Source: Hydrogenophaga sp.
GTDB taxonomy: Bacteria; Pseudomonadota; Gammaproteobacteria; Burkholderiales; Burkholderiaceae_C
Reading direction: 5' to 3'
Length of the DNA: 44,129 bases
NCBI GenBank assembly: GCA_030653975.1
Contig: JAURYH010000027.1
Coordinates: forward strand, 1 to 44,129
How positions within the stretch are numbered: position 1 is the stretch's first letter; every line of letters starts with the position of its first letter. Below, piece after piece: positions 1-10,412 of this stretch. The position numbers and the translations under genes were made by a program. The notes beneath the pieces are model-generated. The model was not told the DNA's origin and did no database searches. It was given only the letters and a program-made list of their open reading frames with translations.

Positions 1-123
1 AGCGCTGCGGAGCAGTTGCCAAAAATTGATCGCTGGCGTGTCCTGCTGGGCTACATCTGCGAGCGAATTACACGTCAAACCGTCTTGTCATCCCAGCCGT
101 CGGCCCTCGCGGGCGTCGGGTAA
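1..123 (+). CDS. Possible 3' end of a gene entering from the left edge
   Basis: Frame 1 is open from the first base to a TAA at 121-123, giving 40 residues that end in SALAGVG. The stretch includes a plausible amphipathic segment (RWRVLLGYICERITRQ). No family is recognisable from this tail, and an open frame of this length is not rare in GC-rich DNA, so this could be chance. The following 70 bases, up to the terminator of the minus-strand gene, hold no other gene I can see. Confidence 0.3.
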   Translation, partial: SAAEQLPKIDRWRVLLGYICERITRQTVLSSQPSALAGVG

Positions 124-193
124 CTGCGGTTTTTAGGTTCACTTGTCTGCATTATGAGCAAACCCTTCGCCGTCCAGGCCCGAAAGGAGCAAA

Positions 194-217
194 AAAATCC
201 GGACAGCTCAGGATTTT
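194..217 (-). terminator. Rho-independent terminator of the DUF1415 gene
   Basis: On the minus strand AAAATCC (217-211) pairs with GGATTTT (200-194) around a 10-base loop, and a run of T follows (191-197 is all A on the plus strand). The hairpin overlaps the TGA stop of the gene it terminates (208-210). Confidence 0.6.
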
Positions 218-753
218 GAGAGCAAAGCCTGCAGGCCGGCCGCACCCAGTTCACGCAGGGTGGCGATGTTGCGCTCGACGATTGCCTCCGCGTCGCCACC
301 TTCGGTGGCCACGGCGCGTTCCACGCTTTCTTCGCGCAGCAAGTGCAGCACGGGGTACGGTGCGCGGTTGGTCGCGTTGCTGAGGTCATCGGGCGGGACG
401 CCCTCGAACTGGAACTGGGGGTGGAAGCTCGCCACCTGCACGATGCCTTCGAGCCCGTGCTCGAGCACCACATCGTCCACCACGCCCATGAAGTCGTTGA
501 AGACAACAAAGTCCGGGAACAGCGTGGGGTGCACCAGCAAGGTGGTGTCGATCTCTTCGGCCGGCGTGTTCACCAGCAGATCCAGTTCCCGGTCCAGTTC
601 GTCCAGAAACGCATCCAGGTGCCGCGCACGGCTCACCACGATGCGCACCTGGTTCTTCACATAGACCGAACGCGCAAACGGGCACAGGTTGAGCCCGATC
701 ACCACCTTCTCGATCCAGCGGCGCGTGTCGGCAAGAACTTGTTCGTCGGTCAT
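208..753 (-). CDS. DUF1415 domain-containing protein
   Basis: The product has 181 residues, close to the usual length of the DUF1415 family, which has no established function. Family-typical features are the N-terminal stretch TRRWIEKVVIGLNLCPFA (about residues 10-27), the central LLVHPTLFPDFVVFNDF and the C-terminal PYPVLHLLREESVERA. The single cysteine in NLCPFA near the N terminus and the charged segments suggest a soluble cytoplasmic protein. It lies downstream of ettA on the same strand, separated by about 130 bases of GC-rich repeat, so it may have its own promoter. The gene ends inside an intrinsic terminator. Family assignment is from sequence recognition; function is unknown. Confidence 0.8.
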   Translation of the reverse strand: MTDEQVLADTRRWIEKVVIGLNLCPFARSVYVKNQVRIVVSRARHLDAFLDELDRELDLLVNTPAEEIDTTLLVHPTLFPDFVVFNDFMGVVDDVVLEHGLEGIVQVASFHPQFQFEGVPPDDLSNATNRAPYPVLHLLREESVERAVATEGGDAEAIVERNIATLRELGAAGLQALLSKS

Positions 754-780
754 GAGAAAGAGCGCAAATCGAGAGAGGGG

Positions 781-881
781 GGATTCAAACCAGAATGCCG
801 CGGAACCGGCTTTGCCGGGCCGCAGGCATTGCCCCCCAGTGGGGGGTGACGCGTCGCAGGCGCGGCGCGGGGGGGGGCGTC
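781..881. repeat. GC-rich intergenic repeat, copy A
   Basis: This is one of five related intergenic blocks in the window. It contains CGGAACCGGCTTTGCCGG, the reverse complement of the CCGGCAAAGCCGGTTCCG core seen in other copies, then CCCCCCAGTGGGGGG and a G-rich end. It fills the gap between the DUF1415 gene and ettA. Confidence 0.6.
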
Positions 882-882
882 A

Positions 883-2544
<1,662 letters not shown>

Positions 2545-2599
2545 TGCTGTCCTGTCGCTGGAAACGGTCTGAGAAAAGTCTTTGATTATCGCCGGCCCG

Positions 2600-3196
2600 T
2601 CAACCCTCATCCAGATCGTCGGGCAAGGGCCTGTTGACCAGTTCCTGAACCGATGCGGGCAACACACCCGCGCCCAGCCATTCCGGCAGGTGTTCGGGCA
2701 AATCCCAGCGCGCCTGCCTGAGCACCATCACCAGCCCCTGAAACCACAGGTGCGTGCCTTTGCGGCTCAACCGCAGGACCAGCGGACCCGTTTCGGTGTC
2801 AAACGTCATCACCACCGAGCGGCTGTTCGTCTGTGTGGTGATCCGGGTGCACAGGCGCTCCTGGGCGCCGCTCTGCTCGCCGGGCAACACATGGCCTGCG
2901 CGGATCTGCGCCGGGCGCTGGCCGGGCGCGACCTCGTGGAGTGACAGTTCGTGCTCGATGGCGACCCGGGTCGCCACCGTCGCACCACCCTGCTCGCCCG
3001 GCGTGGCCGCCTCGAAAGCCTTCAGCACCGGGCCCACGATGTTGGCGACCATGCGCCGCGTGAGCCAGACCATGGCGTTCTGCTCGTGCACACGCATCCA
3101 GATGCGGTCCTGGGTCGCGCTGAAACCGAAGGTGGTGGTGGTCACGCGAAGAGGTCCGGGAAAGGGTTGTGGAAGTTCAGGGGTTGGGGCGGACAT
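2600..3196 (-). CDS. Hypothetical protein downstream of DUF1631 gene
   Basis: The product has 198 residues and I do not recognise its family. It has no signal peptide or membrane segment. The N-terminal half holds a stretch (FSATQDRIWMRVHEQNAMVW, about 25-44) followed by charged residues. The C-terminal half has FDTETGPLVLRLSRKGTHLW followed by the tryptophan-bearing QARWDLPEHLPEWLGA. The gene starts 12 bases after the stop of the DUF1631 gene, so the two almost certainly share a transcript. The tail LPDDLDEG is acidic. The reading frame has the same codon bias as its neighbours, which supports a real gene. Confidence 0.7.
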   Translation of the reverse strand: MSAPTPELPQPFPGPLRVTTTTFGFSATQDRIWMRVHEQNAMVWLTRRMVANIVGPVLKAFEAATPGEQGGATVATRVAIEHELSLHEVAPGQRPAQIRAGHVLPGEQSGAQERLCTRITTQTNSRSVVMTFDTETGPLVLRLSRKGTHLWFQGLVMVLRQARWDLPEHLPEWLGAGVLPASVQELVNRPLPDDLDEG

Positions 3197-3208
3197 CCTG
3201 ATCCGACA

Positions 3209-5335
3209 TCAGACCGTGTCCTCCGGATCGTGGGCGTTGCGCAGTGCCTGCTGGGCCACGGCATCCAGCGCGCCCTCGACCACCCCGCCCCGGGAGACGA
3301 TCCTCAGCGCATCGGTTTCGAGCAGCCGGTCCAGCGTGCGGCGGGTCATGGAGTGTGCCAGTCCGCTGGCGGAGATAAACATGAACAGGCTGCCGCGCGG
3401 GCTGGTCCAGGTGAGCTGGGCCCGCACCCATTGGCCCTGGGTCAACATGTCGACCCAGGCGCCGGTGGACAACCCGGATTCGGCCGGCTGCGCTGTGTCC
3501 TGCTCTTCGGGTTGCGGCGTCCCCGCCACAAAGCCGGCATCGGCCGCCTCGCTCTCCGCCATCCAGAACGATTCCGCCGCTTCGGCCGGAGCGCTGTCAG
3601 CGGTGGGCGCCGGGTTGGGGTGCGCGGTCAGCACTGGCAGGACCGGGCTTTCAAAAGCCTGTTCGTGCAGGGCGACCAAAGCATCAAAAAATGGCCCCAT
3701 TCGCTCGTCCGGGTACTCGATGCGCTGCAGGCCCTGCCGCAATTGCCCGAGCAGACGGGGCACCAGCTTCAGCAGGCGCTCGGCGTCCCGGCGGATCAGC
3801 GCCGGCTGCGCACTCCAGATCAGATCGTCGGCCACGCTGTCCATGCCGGCCGCCTCATCGCCCTGGCCAGGGGATACCAGCTGCGATTCGGCCAGGGCCT
3901 GGGCCCAGGGGCCACACAGAAACCGCTGCACGAACTCCGGCACCTCTTTGCCCTGCATGCGGTGCTGGAAGTCGGTGGCGAGGCGTTCGGCCAGGATCTG
4001 CCGCTGTTCGGCATGCAGCAGGGCCCGGGTCGCCTCCTCGCGCAGCTGGTTCTTGCGCATGTCGTCTTCTTCCCAGCGCCGGCGCAGGCGCTTGAGCAGC
4101 CGCGCAAAAACTTCTTCGGAGGCCTGAACCCGGTTGATCGACCGGACCGCCGCCGTGATGGAGCGCAGCAGGTCGGAGAAGCCATCTTCGTTCGGGCTCA
4201 GGTACCCCAGGCTGCGCTGCGTGATGCTCTCCAGCAGCAGCCGGGCGGGGTGCTGCCGCTCGCTGAAGAAACGCGGGTCGGCGAGGGCGAGCTGGATCAG
4301 CGCCGGTTCGAGCAGCCCGATCTGCTGGCGGATGACGGGCAGGAGGCGCTCGTCCCGGGTGAGGTTCTCCAGCATGAGGCGCACCACCTCCTGCCCCAGC
4401 AGGCGGCCCAGGTTGTGCCCAGACACGACCGGCAGCTCGGCCACCTGTGGCTGCGCCGCGGGCGCGCTGACCCGCTGGCGCAGGCGCTGTATCAGCGGCT
4501 CGATCAGGTCCATGTCTTCCAGCGCGTTCATGGACAGCGGCATCGTGTGGATGAAGCCCTCGCCCGCGTCCTGCGAGCTGAAATCGCCGGCCAGCAGCTG
4601 CCTCAGGTGCCCCAGGGTGAGCAGCGTTCGACCGACCGCGTTGCGGGGCGTCTTGTCCTGCAGCAGCGTTTGGGGACTCTCCAGCGGCTCGACGCCGTGC
4701 GCGTGCAGCCACTGGATCAGCTCGCGGTACACCCGCCGCAGGCTCTCGCCCAGGATGCCGGCCACGGGGACGAACAGGGCACTGCGCTGCACCGGATCGG
4801 GCACATGCACCAGCAGGACCGCCCGCAAGGCGCGCGCGTAGGCGGCCGGCCGCAGGGGGTTGAGATCGGGCTGCACCGTGAGCCACCCCATGAGACTGCT
4901 CATCAATGCGTTCAGCCTGGGCAGCAGGCCCGCCGTGGCCCGCAAGAGCTCCTGCTCGACCATCGCGAACTCGATGTTGGCGTCGATGTGCCGATCGTCC
5001 AGCTGGCGCAGGTCGTCAAAGCGGACGGTCAACTGGCTTTCGTTTTCGTGCCCGCCACCCTCAAAAAACTGGCGGCGCAGCTCGCGCTCCCAGGTCGCCT
5101 TGAGGGCGTCCGAATGGACCACCAGTTGCTCCACCTGATCCGGATCGATGGCGGCCAGCTCCTGTGGCAGGTTCGTCAGCCGCCCGGGATCGGTCACCAG
5201 GGACAGGTGCGCCAGCACCTCGTCGATCATCGAATCGGAGACCGACAGGGCCGCCTCCAGGCCATGCTGGAGGGAGGGCCGCAACTTGCCGGTGTCGTTG
5301 GCCACACTGGAGCGGATCAGCTTTTGGGTGTTCAT
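3209..5335 (-). CDS. DUF1631 family protein
   Basis: This 708-residue protein matches the DUF1631 family, large helical proteins of beta- and gammaproteobacteria, some of which have been linked to cyclic-di-GMP or PilZ-type signalling; no function can be stated here. The N terminus is amphipathic with repeated short helices (ALSVSDSMIDEVLAHLSLV, about 30-48). A central block reads DEGFS-type helices with PARLLLESITQRSLGYLSPNEDGF. An acidic, alanine-rich linker (about 560-620) precedes a C-terminal domain containing GAWVDMLTQGQWVRAQLTWTS. That last domain resembles the small beta-barrel found at the end of such proteins. There are no transmembrane segments. It is the first gene of a minus-strand run; the start ATG is at 5333-5335. 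Confidence 0.75.
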   Translation of the reverse strand: MNTQKLIRSSVANDTGKLRPSLQHGLEAALSVSDSMIDEVLAHLSLVTDPGRLTNLPQELAAIDPDQVEQLVVHSDALKATWERELRRQFFEGGGHENESQLTVRFDDLRQLDDRHIDANIEFAMVEQELLRATAGLLPRLNALMSSLMGWLTVQPDLNPLRPAAYARALRAVLLVHVPDPVQRSALFVPVAGILGESLRRVYRELIQWLHAHGVEPLESPQTLLQDKTPRNAVGRTLLTLGHLRQLLAGDFSSQDAGEGFIHTMPLSMNALEDMDLIEPLIQRLRQRVSAPAAQPQVAELPVVSGHNLGRLLGQEVVRLMLENLTRDERLLPVIRQQIGLLEPALIQLALADPRFFSERQHPARLLLESITQRSLGYLSPNEDGFSDLLRSITAAVRSINRVQASEEVFARLLKRLRRRWEEDDMRKNQLREEATRALLHAEQRQILAERLATDFQHRMQGKEVPEFVQRFLCGPWAQALAESQLVSPGQGDEAAGMDSVADDLIWSAQPALIRRDAERLLKLVPRLLGQLRQGLQRIEYPDERMGPFFDALVALHEQAFESPVLPVLTAHPNPAPTADSAPAEAAESFWMAESEAADAGFVAGTPQPEEQDTAQPAESGLSTGAWVDMLTQGQWVRAQLTWTSPRGSLFMFISASGLAHSMTRRTLDRLLETDALRIVSRGGVVEGALDAVAQQALRNAHDPEDTV

Positions 5336-5663
5336 TCGCTTTCAGAGTCCATGAATCGACTCGCCCGGATGGTGGATTCACCGGGCGCTGGCGCACGGCG
5401 TGGGCCACGCGCGCCATTATGGAACGGCGGTCGCCGGGTGCGGCGACGGACTTTCCCAGCGCCCATTCTGCAAGACATGCGACAATACGCAGGTTGCGCT
5501 GCATCAGTGACTCGCAACACCAGCAGCCTGCTGGAGGTTCAGCGTCTCGCCCTGTCGAGCCCGCCGGCCCACCTTGTTGATCCTGTCTGCCTTCAACTGA
5601 ACGGACGCTTAGGCGCCCGACCAGGCAGATGTCCCCAGCGCCCTGGACGGGCGCCTCACCTTA
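5336..5663. other. Divergent intergenic region between DUF1631 gene and rhlE
   Basis: These 328 bases separate divergent genes and must hold both promoters. No protein-coding frame has convincing start signals. I see a CATAAT-like hexamer on the minus strand near 5415-5420, GACAAT near 5483, and a perfect dyad CCAGCAG-C-CTGCTGG at 5520-5534. None has a good partner -35. The rhlE leader may therefore be long, as is common for cold-inducible DEAD-box helicase genes (inference). Confidence 0.4.
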
Positions 5664-7466
5664 ATGAACTTCGAAGAACTGAACCTGGCCCCGGCCATTG
5701 TGCAAGCTGTGCGCGAGCACGGCTACGAAACCCCCACCCCCATCCAGGCCGAGGCGATCCCCGCCGTGCTGGCCGGGCGCGATCTGCTCGGTGGTGCCCA
5801 GACCGGCACCGGCAAGACCGCCGCCTTCACCCTGCCCATGCTGCACCGCCTGAGCGTCGGCGAACGCGCCAAGAGCAAATTCGGTGGCATCGCCATCCGC
5901 GCCCTGGTGCTCACGCCCACCCGCGAACTCGCGGCCCAGGTCGAAGAATCGGTGCGCGTCTATGGCAAACACACCTCGCTGACCTCCACCGTCGTGTTCG
6001 GTGGCGTCGGCATGAACCCGCAGATCAACGCCATGAAGCGCGGCGTGGACATCCTCGTGGCCACGCCCGGCCGCCTGCTCGACCTGCAGCAGCAAGGTTT
6101 CCTCGACCTCTCCGGCGTGCAGATGCTGGTGCTGGACGAAGCCGACCGCATGCTAGACATGGGCTTCATCCACGACGTGAAGAAGATCCTGGCGCTGGTG
6201 CCGAAAGAAAAGCAGAGCCTGCTGTTCTCGGCCACCTTCAGCGACGAAATCCGCGACCTCGCCAACAACCTGCTGAAGGACCCGCTGAGCATCCAGGTGA
6301 CCCCGCGCAACACCACGGTGCAGCGCATCACCCAGGTGATCCACCCGGTGGGCCGCGGCAAGAAAAAGCAACTGCTGGTCCACATCATCAACGAGCACAA
6401 CTGGAGCCAGGTGCTGGTGTTCACGCGCACCAAATTCGGCGCCAACAACGTGGCCGAGTTCCTGACGAAGAACGGCATCCAGGCCATGGCGCTGCACGGC
6501 AACAAGAGCCAGGGTGCGCGCACCCAGGCGCTGGCCGGCTTCAAGAGCGGCGACATCCGCGCCCTCGTGGCGACCGACATCGCGGCGCGCGGCATCGACA
6601 TCGACGAGCTGCCGCACGTGGTGAACTACGAGATCCCGAACGTCAGCGAAGACTACGTGCACCGCATCGGCCGCACCGGCCGCGCCGGCAAGAGCGGTGA
6701 AGCCGTCAACCTCGTGAGCCTGGACGAAGAAGGCTTCATGATGGACATCGAGCGCTTCACCAAGCAGCAGATCCCCGTGCAGATCTTCCCCGAGTTCATG
6801 CCCGAGCCGGGTGAGAAGGCCGAGCCCATCGCCATGGGCCGCCAGACCATCTGGGGCGGTGCCGGCAAGCCGCCGAGCCGCGACGTGATGGCGGCTGCCG
6901 CCAAGGCCGCGCGCACCGAGATGCTGCAGCGCGTGCGCGAGAAAAAAGCCACCGACGCACCGCAAGGCGCCCGCGGCAACGGCGGTGGCCAGCGCCAGCG
7001 ACCGGCTGCGCAGGGTGACGGCCAGCCGCGCGGCGAAGGCGCCCGCGACGGTCAACGCGCCGACGGCCGCCGTGCCGGTCCCGGCCGCAATGGCCCGGCC
7101 AGCGGTCCCCGCAACGGCCCGCCGCGCAACGGTGGCAACGCACCACGCAATGCCGAACGCGCTGACCGTGGACCGCGTGAAGACCGTGGCCCGCGCGAAG
7201 ACCGCGGTGACGGCAGCGAGCGCCAGCCCGGCCCGAACGCCCACCTGGGCAGCCTGCGCATCCGCGAGCCGCGCGCACGCGCCGCAGCGCCGGGTGGCCA
7301 GCCCGATCCGCTGCGCACCAGCATCGATTCGATCGGTGGACGTGGTCGCGGCAACGGTGGCGGCAATGGCAACCGCGGTGGCCGCGGCGGCCCGGGTCGT
7401 GGTGATGGTCCGCGCGGTGGTGGCCCGGCCGATCCGCTGCGCACCAGCTTCGGTCGCATCCGCTGA
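5664..7466 (+). CDS. rhlE: DEAD-box ATP-dependent RNA helicase RhlE
   Basis: This 600-residue protein unwinds short RNA duplexes and acts in ribosome assembly and RNA decay. The conserved core spans residues 1 to about 385: Q motif [10 protein letters not shown] (24-33), Walker A AQTGTGKT (45-52), [17 protein letters not shown] (158-161), SAT (189-191), ARGIDI, and HRIGRTGR (about 332-339). The tail from about 400 to 600 is a low-complexity Arg-Gly-Asn-rich region typical of betaproteobacterial RhlE. It contains [14 protein letters not shown] and two copies of a DPLRTS motif, one at the very C terminus. The start MNFEELNL is the family N terminus. The gene is followed by a strong UUCG-loop terminator. 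Confidence 0.95.
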   Translation: MNFEELNLAPAIVQAVREHGYETPTPIQAEAIPAVLAGRDLLGGAQTGTGKTAAFTLPMLHRLSVGERAKSKFGGIAIRALVLTPTRELAAQVEESVRVYGKHTSLTSTVVFGGVGMNPQINAMKRGVDILVATPGRLLDLQQQGFLDLSGVQMLVLDEADRMLDMGFIHDVKKILALVPKEKQSLLFSATFSDEIRDLANNLLKDPLSIQVTPRNTTVQRITQVIHPVGRGKKKQLLVHIINEHNWSQVLVFTRTKFGANNVAEFLTKNGIQAMALHGNKSQGARTQALAGFKSGDIRALVATDIAARGIDIDELPHVVNYEIPNVSEDYVHRIGRTGRAGKSGEAVNLVSLDEEGFMMDIERFTKQQIPVQIFPEFMPEPGEKAEPIAMGRQTIWGGAGKPPSRDVMAAAAKAARTEMLQRVREKKATDAPQGARGNGGGQRQRPAAQGDGQPRGEGARDGQRADGRRAGPGRNGPASGPRNGPPRNGGNAPRNAERADRGPREDRGPREDRGDGSERQPGPNAHLGSLRIREPRARAAAPGGQPDPLRTSIDSIGGRGRGNGGGNGNRGGRGGPGRGDGPRGGGPADPLRTSFGRIR

Positions 7467-7517
7467 TCGCGAAGCGAACACCAGCCTCCCGCCTTGAACC
7501 TCGCGTTCAGGGACCCC

Positions 7518-7544
7518 AAACAGCGGACTTCGGTCCGCTGTTTT
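7518..7544 (+). terminator. Rho-independent terminator with UUCG tetraloop after rhlE
   Basis: AAACAGCGGAC (7518-7528) pairs with GTCCGCTGTTT (7533-7543) around a TTCG loop, followed by TTTTGTTT. It lies between convergent rhlE and the formate dehydrogenase genes. The A-run on the left arm means it could also serve the minus-strand operon. Confidence 0.9.
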
Positions 7545-7565
7545 GTTTGTGGGAGCGCCGTGTTC

Positions 7566-10412
7566 TCAAGGGGTCAGCACTGGCGTGGCCTCGCCACCGC
7601 CATAACCCACACCCGCGTGCAGATCGCCACCCGCGCTGACCGCGACCGCGCAGTACTTGAACTCCGGGATCTTGCCAAACGGGTCCAGCGCGGGGTTGGT
7701 CAGCAGGTTGGCGGCCGCTTCGGCGTAGGCAAAGGGCATGAACACCGTGCCGGGCGGCATGCCGTCGTCGCGGCGCGCGTGCAGCGTCACCGTCCCACGG
7801 CGCGAGCGCACGGTCACCACGCCGCCGGCTGGCACACCCAGGCGCGCCAGCTCGGCGCCGCTGAGGCTCACCGTCGGGTGGGGCTCTACGGCGTCCAGCA
7901 CCTGGCTGCGGCGCGTCATGCTGCCGGTGTGCCAGTGTTCGAGCTGGCGGCCGGTGATGAGCACGAAGGGATAGTCGGCGTCGGGCAGTTCGGCCGCCGG
8001 CCTGAAGCCGGCGGGCACCAGTTGCACGCGGCCGTCTGCCGTGGCGAAGTGCTCGGTGAAGACGATGGGCTGGCCCGGATCTTCCGCGCTCAGGCAGGGG
8101 TAGGTCACGCTGTCTTCGCGCTCCAGGCGCTCCCAGCTCACGCCAGCGATCACGCCGTGCATGGCCTGGCGCATTTCCTCAAAGACCGCGGCCACGCCGG
8201 ACTCTTCGCCTTCGTAGTTCCATGCGAGCCCGAGGCGTTTCGCGATTTCCTGAATGATCCAGAGATCGGGTCTGGCATCGCCGGGCAAATCCAGCGCACG
8301 CCGGCCCATCTGCACCATGCGGTCGGTGTTGGTCACCGTGCCGGTCTTCTCGGGCCAGGCACTGGCGGGCAGCACCACATCGGCCAGCCAGGCGGTTTCG
8401 GTCATGAACAGATCCTGCACCACCAGGTGCTGCAGGCTGGCCAGGCCTTCACGCGCGTGGTTCAAATCCGGGTCGCTCATGGCCGGGTTCTCGCCCATCA
8501 CATACATGCCCCAGACCTTCTGCGGATCGCTCGCGGGCGCCTGGGCCTTGTGCAGGATTTCGACCACCGTGAGGCCGGGCTGCTTGTCCAGCTTCGTGTT
8601 CCAGAAAGCCTCGAACCAGTCATGCACCGCGGGCGTGTCCACGCGTTGGTAGTTGGGGTACATCATCGGGATCAGGCCCGCGTCGCTGGCGCCCTGCACG
8701 TTGTTCTGCCCGCGCAGCGGGTGCAAGCCGGTGCCCGGTCGGCCGATCTGGCCGGTGATGCTGGCCAGCGCGATCAGGCAGCGCACGTTGTCGGTGCCGT
8801 GGGTGTGCTGGCTCACGCCCATGCCCCAGAGGACCATGGACGCCGGGCTGGTGGCATAGGCCCGCGCCACTTCGCGGATGGTCCCGGGCGCTATGCCGCA
8901 GATCGGTGCCATGGCTTCAGGCGTGGTGTGCTTCACCTGCTCGCGGATGGCTTCGAAGTTGTCCACCCGGCGGGCAATGAAGTCGGCGTCGGCCAGGCCT
9001 TCGGCAATCACCACGTGCAGCATGGCGTTGAGCAGCGCGACGTCGGTGTCGGCCTTGAACTGCAGCGTGCGCCAGGCATGGCGGTGCAGGTCGGTGCGGC
9101 GCGGGTCGGCCAGCACGATCTGCGTGCCGCGCGCGGCGGCGTTTTTCATCCAGGTGGCCGCCACCGGGTGGTTGCTGGTGGGGTTGGATCCGATCACCAG
9201 CACGAACGCGGCGCGCTCCACATCGTTGACCGGGTTGCTCACCGCGCCCGAGCCCACGCCTTCGAGCAGCGCAGCCACGCTGCTGGCATGGCACAGGCGC
9301 GTGCAGTGGTCGACGTTGTTGCTGCCGAAACCGGTGCGCACCAGCTTCTGGAACAGGTAGGCCTCTTCGTTGCTGCCCTTGGCCGAGCCGAAGCCGGCCA
9401 GCGCCTTGTTGCCGTGGGTATCTCTCAGCGCTTTCAAGCCGCCGGCGGCCGCGGCCAGCGCTTCGTCCCAGGTGGCTTCGCGGAACACCTCGCGCCAGTC
9501 GCCGGGGCGCGCGGTGGAGTCCGGGTCCTTGGGCACGCCGGGCTTGCGAATCAAGGGCTTCGTCAGACGCTGCGCGTGGTGGGCGTAATCAAAACCGAAA
9601 CGGCCCTTGACGCAGAGGCGCCCCTGGTTGGCCGGTCCGTCGCGGCCTTCCACGGCGACGATTTTGTTGTCCTTGACCTTGTAGGTCAGCTGGCAACCGA
9701 CGCCGCAATACGGGCAGACCGAATCCACGCTCTTGTCCACGCGCTGGTCACCGATCAGCGTCTTCGGCATGAGCGCGCCGGTGGGGCAGGCCTGCACACA
9801 TTCGCCGCAGGCCACGCAGCTGCTCTCGCCCATGGCGTCGCCGAGGTCGAACACGATCTGCGCATGGCCACCGCGGTGGGCCACACCGATCACATCGTTC
9901 ATCTGCGTTTCGCGGCAGGCGCGCACGCAGCGCGTGCACTGGATGCAGGCCTCCAGGTTCACGGCCATGGCCGGGTGGCTCAGGTCGGGCGCAGGGGCCG
10001 CTTGACGCAGCGCTTTCAGTTCGGGCCGGGCCGTCACGCCCAGCGTGTTCGCCCAGTGGCTGAGTTCGCCATGCGGCTGCTCGCCCTGCCCATCCACCCA
10101 CTTGTGCCCGGCCTCGGGCCGATCGGCCAGCAGCAGTTCCAGCACCAGCTTCTGGCTCTTCAGGGCACGTTCGCTTTTCGCCTGGATGACCATGCCGGGC
10201 GTGACAGCGCGGCAGCACGAAGGCGCGAGCGTGCGCTCGCCCGCCACTTCGACGACACAGGCGCGGCAGTTGCCGTCGGCGCGCAGGCCGTCGGAAAAAC
10301 ACAGGTGCGGGATGTGCACGCCGTGCCGCTGCGCGGCCTTGAGCACGGTCTCGCCCGCCTGGGCATGGAGCTCGACGCCGTCGAGCTTGAAGGAAACGGT
10401 GGGTGTGCTCAT
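7566..10412 (-). CDS. fdsA: NAD-type formate dehydrogenase, alpha (catalytic) subunit
   Basis: This 948-residue molybdo/tungsto-bis-MGD subunit oxidises formate to CO2. An N-terminal NuoG-like [2Fe-2S] ferredoxin domain has C38, C49, C52 and C66. Ferredoxin-type [4Fe-4S] motifs follow at CIQCTRCVRAC (156-166) and CVACGECVQAC (199-209), and a further cluster at CPYCGVGC (233-240). The molybdopterin domain has the catalytic Cys-His pair in HCTRLCHASS (C374, H375), so this is a cysteine enzyme rather than a selenocysteine one. The C terminus carries the MopB domain (about 830-940). The ATG at 10412 is chosen because MSTPTVSFKLDGVE starts the ferredoxin fold. It overlaps the stop of the fused gamma-beta gene by ATGA, showing translational coupling. 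Confidence 0.92.
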   Translation of the reverse strand: MSTPTVSFKLDGVELHAQAGETVLKAAQRHGVHIPHLCFSDGLRADGNCRACVVEVAGERTLAPSCCRAVTPGMVIQAKSERALKSQKLVLELLLADRPEAGHKWVDGQGEQPHGELSHWANTLGVTARPELKALRQAAPAPDLSHPAMAVNLEACIQCTRCVRACRETQMNDVIGVAHRGGHAQIVFDLGDAMGESSCVACGECVQACPTGALMPKTLIGDQRVDKSVDSVCPYCGVGCQLTYKVKDNKIVAVEGRDGPANQGRLCVKGRFGFDYAHHAQRLTKPLIRKPGVPKDPDSTARPGDWREVFREATWDEALAAAAGGLKALRDTHGNKALAGFGSAKGSNEEAYLFQKLVRTGFGSNNVDHCTRLCHASSVAALLEGVGSGAVSNPVNDVERAAFVLVIGSNPTSNHPVAATWMKNAAARGTQIVLADPRRTDLHRHAWRTLQFKADTDVALLNAMLHVVIAEGLADADFIARRVDNFEAIREQVKHTTPEAMAPICGIAPGTIREVARAYATSPASMVLWGMGVSQHTHGTDNVRCLIALASITGQIGRPGTGLHPLRGQNNVQGASDAGLIPMMYPNYQRVDTPAVHDWFEAFWNTKLDKQPGLTVVEILHKAQAPASDPQKVWGMYVMGENPAMSDPDLNHAREGLASLQHLVVQDLFMTETAWLADVVLPASAWPEKTGTVTNTDRMVQMGRRALDLPGDARPDLWIIQEIAKRLGLAWNYEGEESGVAAVFEEMRQAMHGVIAGVSWERLEREDSVTYPCLSAEDPGQPIVFTEHFATADGRVQLVPAGFRPAAELPDADYPFVLITGRQLEHWHTGSMTRRSQVLDAVEPHPTVSLSGAELARLGVPAGGVVTVRSRRGTVTLHARRDDGMPPGTVFMPFAYAEAAANLLTNPALDPFGKIPEFKYCAVAVSAGGDLHAGVGYGGGEATPVLTP

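Noticed and set aside
2951..6700. 1249-codon plus-strand open frame crossing the DUF1631 gene and rhlE
   Set aside because: It runs antisense to DUF1631 and out of frame through rhlE, both clear genes, and its composition is low-complexity Arg/Gln/Pro.
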